Source: Tupaia tana
Lineage: Eukaryota; Chordata; Mammalia; Scandentia; Tupaiidae
Direction: 5' to 3'
NCBI GenBank assembly: GCA_026018925.1
Contig: JAKSZU010000002.1
Location: forward strand, 155,427,900-155,491,899
Length of the DNA: 64,000 bases
Each line of letters opens with the position of its first letter. The first letter of the stretch is position 1. The translations under genes were made by a program, and so were the position numbers. Under the pieces are notes generated by a model that was not told the DNA's origin, did no database searches, and saw nothing but the letters and a program-made list of their open reading frames with translations. Positions 42,021 through 53,305 of this stretch are shown piece after piece.

Positions 42021-42127
42021 ACAGTGGGGGCAAGCCCATGGCCTTGTGGTTAAGGCAGCTGAAACCCATATGGCTGACTACTCAGTCTGAGTCCTGGACT
42101 GGTGGCTTAAGAAACATGCCAGGTATG

Positions 42128-42432
42128 TGGGACCAGCAGATGGCGTAATGGTTACATTGCTGGACTCCCAGGTAGTCAACTGTGGTTCCATGTTCCCAGA
42201 CCTGGCTGCTTAAAAGTCCTGATGGGTGTGTGTGCTTGCATACCCAGAATCCTGAGAGGAGAATGGAGAAGAAGGGACTGTGGTGTGGCCATGCCCCCCG
42301 CCCCCGGGGGGGGGGGTGATTTCTGGTTTTCTGTCTCTCCAGGAAGTGCCTGCACCCTATAGCAAAACAAATCTCTCTTAAAAAATAAATAAATAAATAA
42401 ATAAAAGTGAAAGAAAGAAAGAAAAGAAAAAG
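42128..42432 (+). mobile_element. SINE-L nested in the older SINE
   Basis: Complete unit 'gggaccagcagatggcgtaa' to 'ccctatagcaaaacaaatct' with an aaataaat/aaagaaag tail. Imperfect duplicates of atgccaggt lie at its edges. A run of ten G occurs near 42307. Confidence 0.82.
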
Positions 42433-42606
42433 ATGTCAGGTGTGTATATGTGTGTGCCAAAAAATCCTCAAAGGAGAAAAAGGTGGAGGAAATGGAATTG
42501 CAGTTTCATCATCCCGTATGGGGCGGGAGGTGATTTTTCCTGTCCCTCTTTCTGTGTCTCTCCATCTCTTTCTGGCAAGCATATATGCCCTCTAGCCAAC
42601 CAGACA

Positions 42607-42655
42607 AAAACAAAACAAAACAAAACAAAACAAAACAAAACAAAAAAAAAAAAAA
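42607..42655. repeat. (CAAAA)n tail repeat
   Basis: About eight CAAAA units followed by a poly(A) run, the expanded tail of the outer SINE. Confidence 0.85.
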
Positions 42656-42884
42656 AGGAAAGAAAAGAGAAGAAAGATAAAAAGAAAGTAACAAGTAACT
42701 TCGTGTGAGAGCTTGATTCTAGACACAGCCAAACAAGAAAAGAAGAAAAGGTACAGGTAGAGGGTGGGGTAGGAGAAGCATTTTAGTATTGATCAAAATT
42801 AGAGTGGCTGCTGTTTGTCTCTAGTTCTTATAAAGCTTTGCCCAGAGCCTTGCACATTTCATCAGGATCCAGGCAACATTATAA

Positions 42885-42985
42885 AGCCAATAATATCTAA
42901 TGCTTGTTAAGTCTTTGCTATGGGCCATGCACATTTTATAAACCTTTACATACATGCGATTATTTAATTAGACATCGAATGGAAG
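42885..42985 (-). mobile_element. MIR fragment, minus strand
   Basis: 'tttgctatgggccatgcaca', 'ttttataaacctttacatac' and 'gcgattatttaatta' match the reversed MIR end. Confidence 0.55.
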
Positions 42986-43739
42986 AATCGCTCTGGGGAG
43001 TGCCCGGAATCTGAGGACCTAGTGCTAACGCTGTTCCTCACACCCCTGTGCCTGGCTCCTCTTCGCTTCTCTTGGTGTGGAGCCTTAACTGCCTCTAATT
43101 CCTCCCTCTGCCTGCTGTCCTGAAGCCTGCATGGCTATTTCTAGCTCTACCCTTCCACATCAAACTTTCCTCCTCCAGCTCTCTCGAGGCAATACTGCCT
43201 CAAACCACCCAACCTGGCTTCTCGTTGACCGACTCTGAGCCTTCTCTTTATGACTTCCATGAACTATTTTCTTCTACAGCTGGATCCAGGCACCTGCAGT
43301 TTAATCATATTTTAAAATAAAATAATAACACTGCGTAGAAATGCTTATAAGAAAAAAAGAAGCAGCTAAAACCTAGACAAAGCCATTTGTTTTAAAATAC
43401 CCAGGCTATGGAGACCATGTGGGGAAGTTCGCAAAGAGACCCTTGGAGATTTATTGTCTCTTGTTTATGTACTGAGTAGAGAGGTTTGTGTTAGTAAATT
43501 TAAGTGGCAAAGCCAGCAAGTTTAAATTAGGTGAAGACGTGGGATAACATCAAATTAAAAGGTGACCCTTTTCTTTGGCCCCTCCCTTTGGTTAGCCCGA
43601 CTGCAAAGTTAGTGGGACTTCGTCATCTTCTAAAATTCCACCTCTGTGGGTGTTTGTATTTCTGGAACATTCACCGAAAATAATCAGGTTGTGCTCTCTC
43701 TCTCCTGGTGTTAATTCTGGGTTGTTTGGGAACTCAATT
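42986..43739. other. low-repeat DNA upstream of ENPP6
   Basis: No transposon recognised for about 750 bp. It may hold distal promoter elements of ENPP6, inferred only from position and absence of repeats. Confidence 0.4.
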
Positions 43740-43958
43740 TATCTGAAGGAGTCACTCTCTGGACTTTCTAGTAAAGGGTGAGTATGGATGTTTTGAAAAG
43801 GGGGTGCTGTTCCTTTAAATTCTGAAAGTGAACTTGGCTCAGGAAGGCCAGCAGCTCAAGGTCCAGCCCCTACAAGAGAGAATAGCTACAGATCCTCCAT
43901 CCTCAGTCTTTGCAAGGGGACAGCTGTGCCAGCCGGGCTCTGGCAAGCTCCTGGCAGC
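43740..43958 (+). promoter_or_regulatory. ENPP6: ENPP6 proximal promoter and 5' UTR (approximate)
   Basis: This repeat-free stretch directly precedes the ENPP6 start codon. A TTTAAA motif lies near 43815; if used as a TATA-like element, transcription would start near 43845. No CpG island is evident, which fits a tissue-restricted gene. The start site cannot be fixed from sequence alone. Confidence 0.45.
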
Positions 43959-44199
43959 ATGGCAGTAAAGCTCGGGGCCCTCCTGCTGGTCCTTGTGCTT
44001 GGCCTGGCTCAGCCGGCCTCTGTCCGACGGAAGCTCCTGGTGTTTCTGCTGGATGGCTTTCGCTCAGACTACATCAGTGATGAGGCTCTGGCGTCGTTGC
44101 CCGGTTTCAAAGAGATTGTGAGCCGGGGAGTAAAAGTGGATTACTTGACCCCAGACTTCCCTAGTCTGTCGTACCCCAATTACTACACCCTAATGACTG
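43959..44199 (+). CDS. ENPP6: ENPP6 coding exon 1 (choline-specific glycerophosphodiester phosphodiesterase)
   Basis: ENPP6 is a GPI-anchored ectoenzyme that hydrolyses glycerophosphocholine and lysophosphatidylcholine to phosphocholine, with known expression in kidney and new oligodendrocytes. The exon encodes 80 complete codons plus one base. Residues 1-22 are a signal peptide ([20 protein letters not shown]). The body begins [16 protein letters not shown], the start of the phosphodiesterase domain. Asp32 (zinc ligand) and Ser71 in [10 protein letters not shown] (nucleophile) are both present. The ATG at 43959 has A at -3 and G at +4, a strong context; an in-frame GTG at 43926 is upstream but is not the likely start. 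The exon ends ACTG followed by gtgagt. The remaining exons, for a protein of about 440 residues, lie beyond the window. Confidence 0.97.
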
Positions 44200-44205
44200 G
44201 TGAGT
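44200..44205 (+). promoter_or_regulatory. ENPP6: ENPP6 intron 1 splice donor
   Basis: GTGAGT follows the coding exon at a phase-1 codon break, after the Thr80 codon plus one G. This matches the expected continuation with glycine. Confidence 0.92.
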
Positions 44206-46505
44206 AGGGGATCCCCTTCTGGGTGAGGAGGGCAAGGGCTGAAATGGAGCAGAGAACAATTAGCTCTTGGCATTCGAGTCTTGTTTAAATGCTCAGATTT
44301 CCCTAGTCCTTTGGGACACCAAAGATAGACAAGAAGTCTGTGTTCTTGGCTGAGAAGTGGTTTCGTAGTTGTATTGTTCACCCAAAGTGATCCCAAGGTC
44401 CAGTTTTGGATTCTAAGTGTGGAGAGCAGAGACCTACAGCAGGAGATGGCACTGGGTGACTGGAAAAGTGGTTATTTGTTTTACAAATTCTAAATAACTG
44501 TTTCTGAAGTCCAAGAAACAGACAGCTCTTCACGTGCCCCTGCCAAATTCCTTTTGCCTCTTTGCACTGCGGTCTCCTGTCAACCTGGAGTCATTTTGCT
44601 TTATTTATCAATGTGCTAGACTGTGAAAGTGACCGATGGGGTTCCTGAGAGGGGAGTGTGCTCCGGAGGGGGTTTTTAGGTCACGCCCTTGAGCTTTCCT
44701 TAGTAATGCTACTTTGCCCTTCTTTTGCCTTTTTTGGGGTAGGGTAAAATGACATGGAGCATAAAAAATTGTTGTATAGTAGTTTTTCTCATTTTTTACC
44801 TTGTAGTGTCAGGAAGGGAAAAAAAAAAAAAGCAAAACTCCCGCTAAGCCATACTACCTGGGTCAAGAAGAGTTGGTTTGCCTAAAGATGACCTTCTGGA
44901 ATTGCCAGAACTTCAGATTTCAGATATGATTCTATGAACCTGGTCACAGGTTCTAATCTGTGCAGCCTGCTCTCCGCTCATGTAGTTGGATTTGCATCTT
45001 CTGGTTTGTTTTTCAGCTAACCTCTGCAAGGGCCAGCAAGAGACTCTCAGAAAGAATTTAGCTAACTATCCAGGAAGGCTGTTAAGAATCCACCGTTATT
45101 GCTGGTTATGCAGGACTTAGCTATGTGTCTGAGCAGAGGCAGAACTCTATAAATGAACAGAATGGGGACAAGAACGCTGGTATCTCATTTTGAATCTCTG
45201 CAGAACTCCAGAGTCAAAGGAATCTGGAAATACCAATTGATATCTGACTTCATGTATGTGTGCTATCAACATGTGTCGGACATAAAAATGCCATCAACTG
45301 ATCCTGAAATGAAAGGGAAGAGATACTTTGGAGAATTGAAAATGAAGGCACAGAAAGAAAGAAAATTCAGACTGCACACAAACAAGAAATAGATTTGTCT
45401 TTTATTTTCCCTAACAGGCAAGCAACCAATCTCAAAAGACAAACAGAACTAACAAAAGTCCCTCTCGTCCTCACTTGGCGTGCGTCTCCCCTTGCAGGGA
45501 AGCAGTTTGCAGGCTGCTGGGTCACACATAGATGTTATTGTATATACAGCCCGTCTGCAGTGCTGTGCAGGGAGCTTCACACACACAGACCACCCCCACT
45601 CTAGTTGTCTTTCAGAGCCTGGCTGGGAGGCCCAATTCATAAACTGCCACGTGCAGTTTTCTCAATCTCTGTGGAAAATGAACAAAATCCATTTGAGAAA
45701 GTCCCACTGCAGTAAGTAAAAGGGGACTCTTACAAACTCCACTGAGAAACCAAGACAGTGACACAGTCTTTTGTTTGTCAGATCCACATTCCTCTTATTA
45801 GCACAACGGATGACTTGCACAGAGCCTCACGCTGAGACACACCTTCTTTGCAGGCGATAGGTGTTTTCTCTTATCCTGAGAGAAGAGCCTTTTAATGGTG
45901 GGATGACACACTTTCCATGAGTGTCTGACAAAGATTTCACCCTCACTTTCAGCCTGAGGCTGACTGGAGGAAGCCACAAGATCTCTGTACGTGTTAGAGC
46001 TGTATATTTTCAGATGGCAAATATATTATCTGATTTGAAAATCTGCTTGGTTTATAAGTTGACTTTTCTACTTTTGTAGAAGCAATAATACACATAGCAT
46101 GAGTCTAGCAAAGCTCATTGTGTAAACTTCTTTGGCTACAGTTTGTCTAGAACCCACTAAGCAATCTTAGTCATAGAGCAAGATTTGTTGGCTGAGAGAT
46201 ACCAGGCAATGAAGCTGGTACCCTCTCCACTATCCTTGAACCGACTCAGCTGAATTTAGACTATTTTCTCCAATATCCATACTTATTTTTCTACCTGAGG
46301 TTAAAGCATTCCTTTTTTATATATATAAGGAAGGATATATCCATTGGGAATTATACTTCAACAGATGGTTTGAGCATTTGAGTGTTTTATGAACCAACAA
46401 AATCATTACATTACATATTCTTGGTACCAAAACATATGCTGTTGTAGGGTTCCTCAGAGTTCATAAGAGAATAATCTCACTTTGTTATATGAATTATTAT
46501 CCTTG
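44206..46505 (+). other. ENPP6: ENPP6 intron 1, low-repeat 5' part
   Basis: About 2.3 kb with no recognised transposon, in contrast to the rest of the window. Segments near 45620-46080 are relatively GC-balanced and contain several ACAAAG/CTTTGT words (SOX-like), but such words are frequent by chance. Early intron position makes an enhancer plausible, not shown. Confidence 0.4.
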
Positions 46506-46509
46506 GTCT

Positions 46510-46665
46510 TCTCTTTGTGTAATGGGGAATGATGGGTTACTGGAAAGAATGCTGGCCTGGGAGAACTTGGAATCCTTGCAGAGAAGACTTCAGCAAGCCA
46601 TTGCTCTGCCCTGGTCCTCTGTTACCTCAGATGCAAAATAAACTGAGATGAGCTACCAGGTCCTG
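46510..46665 (+). mobile_element. MIR fragment
   Basis: 'ggaaagaatgctggcctggg', 'gccattgctctgccctggtc' and 'ctgttacctcagatgcaaaa' follow the MIR order with heavy divergence. Confidence 0.5.
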
Positions 46666-47149
46666 AATCAGGCCAGGATTTCAGGTGCTACTCGATGTAG
46701 AAATGAAAGTAAGCAATGTAAGGGAAATTTTTTTTAAGTTCTGACTGGCTCCTTGAGAGGCCTTCTTGTAAAAATTAAGATGGCTGCAACTTCCTGGAGA
46801 TTTCCTCCTCTCTACAGGAAAGGCACAGGGACAGTGATGGGAAATGTGCAGATACGCTTAGTAGGAACCTGGGAAACCATCTAGCCCAGTCACTGACCTG
46901 AGGCCACTGTGGCTGATTATTTTTTTTCCCCCTCAAAACATATTTACATCAGGACAAATGTGAACACAATTACAATACTCATCGAGAAGATGAACCAGTT
47001 GATTGCTGGGGACACTGAATCTCAAAAAAGAGCCTTTCCATCAGGGAGTTTTCATTCAAATTGAGGAGCAGAGATATTCAGAGGATGGCTATCTACAATA
47101 TTCTAAAAATGAAAGACAAAGTCTCATGGGCTTAATTGTGTCATTTCCC

Positions 47150-47271
47150 TACTCCCCCATTCAAGTTGACTTTTCAACCCTTAGTACCTCAGAATGTAAC
47201 TATATTTACAGATAAGACTTTTAAATTTTCAAAAATTTGCCAGAGGGTGTGTGTACTCACCTGGGGTGTGG

Positions 47272-47307
<36 letters not shown>

Positions 47308-47860
47308 GGAAATGAGAAAGCACCCTTTATGCAGAATGGTCATGCTTCAGCCCTTTCTCCTCTATCTCTCCTTCCTGAGGGAATTATGGGCATGCACATA
47401 GATGCCCAGCATATTTCTCAAGACACGGGTCTGGGATTGACCGCATGATCAACCACATGGAATTCAGTCACCTTAACCACTACACCATGGGCTGGCCCAA
47501 GAAAAGATCTTTGAAGAGGTAGTTACGTCCAAATGAGGCCAGGAGAATGGGGGTTTATTCCAATATGACTAGTGTTCTTATAAAAAGAGGAGACACTAGA
47601 GATAGGTGTGCGCAGAGAAAATGGGCATTCTGATTCATTGTATTATAAAGTTGATATGAATGCCATTTTGATGCCATGAAGGGTCACAACAGGAAGGAGG
47701 CCATGTTCAAGCCAAGGAGAGAGGCCTCAGAAGAAATCAAACCTACTAATAGCTTACCCTTGTACTAGTAGCCTTCAAAACTGTAAAAAAAATACATTTC
47801 TCTTGTTCAAACCACTATCCGTGGTATTCTGTTACAGCAGCCTGAGTAAACTAATACACA
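47150..47860 (+). mobile_element. ancient interspersed repeat split by a SINE
   Basis: 'cttagtacctcagaatgtaa' before the SINE and 'ccaatatgactagtgttctt', 'ccatgttcaagccaaggaga', 'cagcctgagtaaactaatac' after it belong to the same family as 30335-31000 and 51430-51885. Confidence 0.55.
47218..47500 (-). mobile_element. SINE-L relative with (GA)n body, minus strand
   Basis: 'tttgccagagggtgtgtgta', a long (ga)n stretch, 'caagacacgggtctgggatt', and a head ending 'accatgggctggccc'. Confidence 0.78.
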
Positions 47861-49100
47861 GAGGAGAAATGGGTAGTTTTGAAGTGTGCTATGAAGGGCC
47901 CAGAGGAGAGGATAATTTTCTTCTAGCTGGTGTAGCCTGGCAAAGCATATTAAAGAGGGAGGATTTGAACTGGAATAAACAACCACAAGCATGGTGTAAA
48001 TCATTACATCTTACTTTATGCATAAGCTCTCTTTCTGAAGCACTGTGGGTGGATCAACTTAATTCTGGTTAAAATACAACCACAGGGTGAATGCCATTGG
48101 ATGCTTTCTGTTTTAATCTGCTTTACAGTGGATCTTTTTGTAAAGTCAGTCTCTCTTTGGGGGTAAATCCACATTTGATTTAAGTGACATTTGAACACAA
48201 ATCAGTGAAAGAAAGCATTTATTCAATCCAGGTCACGGGTAGGAGAAAATGCTGCATATACTTAGCATTGTTTTGCTAAGGCTAATGCCAACATTTGTCT
48301 GCAATTCTCGAACACTTCTGGTTAAGTAATTGGGAAAAGTGGCTCCGAATGTTCTGAGTAGCAGGGAAGTTCATCTAGAATTTTTATTTTTCTGCAAATA
48401 ATCTACCAAGAGGAGACCATGCACTGAAACAAATCAGCTAGACTGTATGTTAGCATTATTTTAACATGTAGTAACTAGTAAATAAGACAGAATGGTTGGG
48501 AGTTTTGTTTCAGACACTGTAGAAACTGGCAGAGCTGAGGTGGGAGAGTAGGTATCAGAAGCCCAGTTCTCACACAGCAATTGAACAGGGCCCTGAGCTG
48601 TGTCCTGGAACGACTAGAGGTTGTGCGTATGATCTGAGACCTTGGGGCAGAGGTCAGTCTGTCCAGGACCATCAGGAGCCTGAGTAATGGTGTTTTATTA
48701 ATATTTTACTGGAATCAGAATAACAACAAAGATGTTAACTACTCAGAATCTGTATTTGTGCCTATGTATTTCCTATTGCATGCCTAAAAATTACATGTGA
48801 AGCAAATTCTTACCAGATATCAAAGACTCTACATCTTCGAGTAACAGAGTAGAGGGTAAGGTATGCTTTCTGCCACTTTTAAGAAAATAATTGATTTAAA
48901 TTAAAACCAGATGTTGCTTGAACCAAAGAAAGCCAACTCAGAAAGTACAGGGGGATCTTCAAAAATTTCATGTGAAGTTCATATTCTGAAAAATTATGTA
49001 TGAATTTCAGATTTTTTTGCACCCAAAAATTTAATTTTTCCTTGAAATTGTTGAAATCCCTTCAAAACAAAATTGTTTGTCCTTGAACAATTATGTTTTG
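47861..49100. other. intron 1, no confident feature
   Basis: Unassigned. 48950-49090 has a 'ggatcttcaaaaatttcatg' start that could belong to a non-autonomous DNA transposon, but no matching inverted end is seen. Confidence 0.35.
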
Positions 49101-49114
49101 AAAAAAGCCTATGC

Positions 49115-49304
49115 AGGGACCAGCAGGTGGCGTGATGGTTAAGGTTCTGGACACTCCCACATGTCTGACCACGGTTCAAGTTCTGGACCTGGCGGCTTGC
49201 TTTCTCACTTTCTCTCTCTCTCTCCCTCTCTGTGTCACTCTCTCTGGTCAAATTAAAATAAAATAAATGAATAAATAAAATTAAATTAAAAGAAAAAGAA
49301 AAAG
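49115..49304 (+). mobile_element. SINE-S with target-site duplication
   Basis: Well preserved short-family copy: 'gggaccagcaggtggcgtga', 'cacggttcaagttctggacc', CT body, 'gtcaaattaaaataaaataa' tail. Perfect 14-bp repeat aaaaaagcctatgc at 49101-49114 and 49305-49318. Confidence 0.92.
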
Positions 49305-49339
49305 AAAAAAAGCCTATGCCTTCAGTCTTCTGCATAATT

Positions 49340-50080
49340 CAGGGGGCGTAGGGGTGACCAGGCCCACACTCGCAGTGAGACATGGGTTCTTGTCCCATGC
49401 TCAAGAAGAATGAGTCCCAGACACAGAAGAATAGGCATAGCAGGTAGAGCAAAGCAGGGAGTTAATTAAAGGAGAGGGATGGAAAAACAGAGCTCCCAAG
49501 AAGGAAAGGGTCCCGGAAAATGGGTCACCAGGGAAGAATTGTGATGAGGGGTTTTTATTTGGGTCAGGAAGAGCTATGTCTGGACTTGTTCTTGGTGGGG
49601 CTTGTGCGTGCATTCCCCTTCTGGTGGGGAGGGGCATACTGGATGGGTCCAGTTATTCTCCTAATTTTGGAGTGGGTACAAAGGTCAGGGGATTCTTTGT
49701 CTAGAAGCTCTGGGCCATGAAAACCATTATCTTATCTTCTTCCTGGAATGTGGTGGAGCCTGGAAAGACCCTTTGTTTTAGGTCTAGGTCATGCTTCGTA
49801 GGTCAATCACTGAGCCACCACTGCCTCCATCTCAAAACTTAGCCATTTTGGGCCTGTACTCGAACTACATTTTTGGGGTCCCTGTCTCCTATCTCACTAG
49901 GGAGGTCTACCCACAAAGCCTGCACACACAGCACTAGGGAAAAATGGAGACGCCCTCCTTGGCTCTGTCTCTACTCCTTCCCCCAAGATCAATGTTTGTG
50001 TGGGTATACTCACCCCACCATATGAGCATCCTTAGAGTTAGATGTCTCCTCAGATAAATCATCTATATTTGGTTTGCCCT
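49340..50080. mobile_element. probable old LTR
   Basis: 'gacatgggttcttgtcccat', 'gttaattaaaggagagggat', 'gatgaggggtttttatttgg' and 'tgtctggacttgttcttggt' resemble an LTR of an endogenous retrovirus. Ends and target duplications are not resolved. Confidence 0.45.
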
Positions 50081-50206
50081 CTTCCTCTCTTTCCACACTT
50101 TCTATTTAAAAAAAAAAAAAGTTTATTTCTTCCATGAATAAGAGAGAGCCATCCTTGCATTCTCAGCCTCCATCTCAGTTTGCTTATGTGGGTTGTCAGG
50201 CTCTTT

Positions 50207-50406
50207 TTTTATTTAAATCTTTTTTAAAAGAATTATTTTATTTTAACTTTATTTATTTATTTTTGATTTGACCAGAGAGGGACTGTGTGAGAGAGAGTGA
50301 GTGAGACAGGGAAAATGAGAAAGCAAGCCACCAGGTCTGGGACTTGAACTACAGTCGGTCACGTGGGAGTCCAGCGCCCTTAATCACCATGCCACCTGCA
50401 GGCCCC
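50207..50406 (-). mobile_element. SINE-S, minus strand
   Basis: AT-rich tail, 'gatttgaccagagagggact', 'caggtctgggacttgaacta', head end 'ccacctgcaggcccc'. The repeat ttgtcaggctcttt flanks it (about 50193 and 50408). Confidence 0.88.
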
Positions 50407-50616
50407 AATTGTCAGGCTCTTTAGGTATTTCAAACCATGAAGTGGAGACCAGACAGCGATACAGTAGTGAAATGTGGCAGTCTTTGAGGCAGACACATAG
50501 GGGAAGATTGCTGATTCATGTCCAGAGACTGAGGCTAGGGGTGGGTTACAATGTCAAGTCCCTGTCTCTGTCTCTCTTGCTCAAAGAATAAACAAATAAA
50601 CTTAAAAAAAAAAATA

Positions 50617-50790
50617 TGGCCATTAGGTGGCATGGTGGTTAAGGCACTAGACTTCCACATAGCCAACATGGTTCAGGTCCTGGACCTGGCAGTTTGCTTT
50701 CTCACTTTCTCTTTATCTCTCTCTCTCTGGTCAGTGCACATGCCCTATAACAAATTAAATAATAATGATAATAATAATAATAATATAAAG
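50617..50790 (+). mobile_element. SINE-S
   Basis: 'ggccattaggtggcatggtg', 'catggttcaggtcctggacc', CT body, 'gccctataacaaattaaata' and an (aat)n tail. Confidence 0.82.
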
Positions 50791-51102
50791 TTGAATAAAC
50801 AATTACTATTATTTATTTTTACAACACAAATCCATTTTTATTCATTTACGTTTCATTGTTTTAAATCCTTATCGGGGAAAGCATCACACAGATTCTATGT
50901 CCAATGGCCTTAGCAGGAAGGTTGCTTCAGAATTTGGCTTGGACCATGCCACTGTTTCCATGGGCACAGGTAACGTTTCCTCAGATTACTCTGGTTTTAT
51001 TTGATTTGCCACCAGGAGTCACTGTATTGTTTTTTGCTTTTACACGTAAGCACACCTCTTACCTAAATAGAATTCTGTTTTATCGCATGCATAAACATCT
51101 TC

Positions 51103-51378
51103 AATTTTTTATTTTTGGAGAGGTTTCTGCTATTGGGCACGTGTGCTCACCAGAAAGACAGAGAGAGACAGAGAGACAGAAAGTGAGAAATCACCCCCCA
51201 TCCCCCCCAGAGGGGATGGCCACGCCGCAATCCCTTCTCCTCCATTCTCCTCTCGGGATCTTGGGCACGCATGCACACGCGCCCGGCGTGAGTTCTAAGC
51301 CACGGGGTCTGGGACTTGAACCACGGTCGACTACGTGGGAGTCCAGCGACATAGCCATTACGCTAACTGCTGGTTCCC
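51103..51378 (-). mobile_element. SINE-L, minus strand, young
   Basis: CpG-rich copy: 'gcacgcatgcacacgcgccc', 'cacggtcgactacgtgggag', head end 'gctaactgctggttccc'. Confidence 0.9.
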
Positions 51379-51429
51379 ATGATATTTTTTTTTAATAAAT
51401 CAAATAAAATAAAATCATAAGATGGTATT

Positions 51430-51885
51430 AGGGGGTGAATTGTATCTCTTCTGAAATTCATATGCTAAACTCCTAACCTCAGAATGCGATTATATTTAAA
51501 GAGGACCTTTAAAGAAGCGATTGAGTTAAAATAAGATTATCAGAGTAAGTCAGTCCTAATCCAGCACGACTGGATCTTTATTAGAATAGGAGGTTAGGAC
51601 TGTCAGTCCTAATCCAGCACGACTGGATCTTTATTAGAATAGGAGGTTAGGACTAAGGTGGACATGGAGGGAAGACCCCGTGTAGATACAGGGAGAGGAT
51701 GGCCATCTATGCACTCCAAGGAGAGAGGTCCCAGGGAACAATCAAACCTCCTGGCACATTGATTGTAAACTTATCCCTCCAGAAAAAACAAATGGGAAAA
51801 TAAGTAAATAAATGTGAAAAGATGTATTTCGTTTGTTTAAGCCACCCAGTTTGTGACCTCCTTGGGGAACTAGCACAGACGCACT
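51430..51885 (+). mobile_element. ancient interspersed repeat
   Basis: 'ggtgaattgtatctcttctg', 'ctaacctcagaatgcgatta', 'gtttaagccacccagtttgt' and 'gggaactagcaca' follow the same family as 30335-31000. Confidence 0.55.
51549..51654. repeat. perfect 53-bp tandem duplication
   Basis: The 53 bases at 51549-51601 (starting gtcagtcctaatccagcac) are repeated exactly at 51602-51654. The unit lies within an ancient repeat, so the duplication itself is recent or an assembly artefact. Confidence 0.95.
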
Positions 51886-51984
51886 GCCAGTGGAAGAATG
51901 AAGGTTTTCAGGACAACCACTTCCATCTCCAAGCTTATTTATTGAAGGTTTTTGTTTCTGGTGATTTCTGCCCTGAAATTTAGT

Positions 51985-52423
51985 TTCCTAGAACTTACAT
52001 AACAAATAACCACAAATTAGCTTTATTAAAACAATAGGAATTTATTTTGTCATAGTCCTGGAAGCTAGATGTGTCAAGTTAAGGCTTTAGTGGTGCTCTC
52101 TCTGAAGGCTTTAGTGGATAATGTGTTCCAAGCCCTTCTCGTAGTTTCTGCCAAAGAATACCAAGGACTGTTTGCAACACTCTACTCTTTGCCTCCATTG
52201 TCACGTGGCATTCTCCTTGTGTGTCTCTTCTTTTATTAAAAGTACTTCAGCCCTATGGAATTAGGGCCTGCTCTAATGACACCATCTTAATTTGATTGCA
52301 CCTGCAAATAAAGACCTTATTTCTAAATAAGGGCATGTTCACAGGCATCAAGAGTCAGAACTGCAGCGTACTTTTTTTCTATTAGTCTTTTGCTATAGGG
52401 CACATGTGTTCATCAGAGGGAGG

Positions 52424-52461
<38 letters not shown>

Positions 52462-52700
52462 AATCACACACACCCCCACACACCGTGAGGGATGGCTATG
52501 CTGCAATCTCTTCTCAATTCTCTTCTTGGGATTTTGGGAATGCACACACATGCACCCTGGCATGATTTTCAAGCTACCAGGTCCAGAACTCAAACTGCAA
52601 AGTCGGCCATGTGGTATCCAGCAGCCTCAACCTCTATGCCACTGGCTAGCCCAATCTTATCTTTTTAGGGAACACAATTCAACCCACAACTCATGGTATA
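51985..52700 (-). mobile_element. ancient interspersed repeat split by a SINE
   Basis: 'cttacataacaaataaccac', 'cctccattgtcacgtggcat', 'tgcacctgcaaataaagacc' and, after the SINE, 'aacacaattcaacccacaac' read as the reverse of the family at 51430. Confidence 0.55.
52371..52653 (-). mobile_element. SINE-L, minus strand, with (GA)n expansion
   Basis: 'cttttgctatagggcacatg', a long GA tract, 'ctgcaatctcttctcaattc', head end 'gccactggctagccc'. Confidence 0.82.
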
Positions 52701-52899
52701 GTAGAAAGAGCTATGAACTTGCTGTGGAAAATCTAATTGATTCTGTCACTTTTTGACTTTCAGAATTTGAATACCTTCTTTAGAGTTTTAACATTTTTAT
52801 CAGTGAGAGGGAGAAAGTAAAACTTGACCTCTAAGATTTGCTCTGAGAACAGCGTGAGAAAATATATGTCCAAAACCACCACTGTTAAACTGAACATAT

Positions 52900-53305
52900 C
52901 ACACACTTTATCAGTAAGGTTAGGCTAAGGAGTATCGTAGTAACAAGCAAGTCCAAACTACACCTGATGCTTACAACAAGTAAAGTTTATTTCTCACTCA
53001 TATACATAGCATTTAGGAATTAACTCTGCCCCATTTCCACTTTACCCTGGGGCCCAGACTGAAAAAGTAGCTTCTAAATGAGATGTACTGCACACACGGC
53101 AGAGGTGAAAGGGCACAAGACAGAACAATGCAATAATGCCCGCTTCTGCTCAGAGGTGGCACAAGGCACACCTGTGCACACTGCACTACCAGGCAAATCC
53201 CATCACCATCCTCACACAGGGAGGAACAAGAACTATCTTTAACTTTAATGCAACATATCACCAACACTGAAGACATCTTAGTGTCCTCAGAAAACTTAGA
53301 GGATG
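52900..53305 (-). mobile_element. ancient repeat, unnamed
   Basis: 'tcagtaaggttaggctaagg', 'agtaaagtttatttctcact' and 'ggggcccagactgaaaaagt' follow a widespread mammalian pattern, similar to 31600-32289. Confidence 0.4.

Larger units (their letters stand above)
42028..42660 (+). mobile_element. older SINE interrupted by a second SINE
   Basis: The head 'gggcaagcccatggccttgt' runs to 42127, and the body resumes at about 42433 ('caggtgtgtatatgtgtgtg') to 'tgccctctagccaaccagac' and a (caaaa)n tail. Confidence 0.78.

Noticed and set aside
43926-43958. Upstream in-frame start of ENPP6 at 43926
   Set aside because: The codon there is GTG. The ATG at 43959 has a strong context and begins a proper signal peptide.
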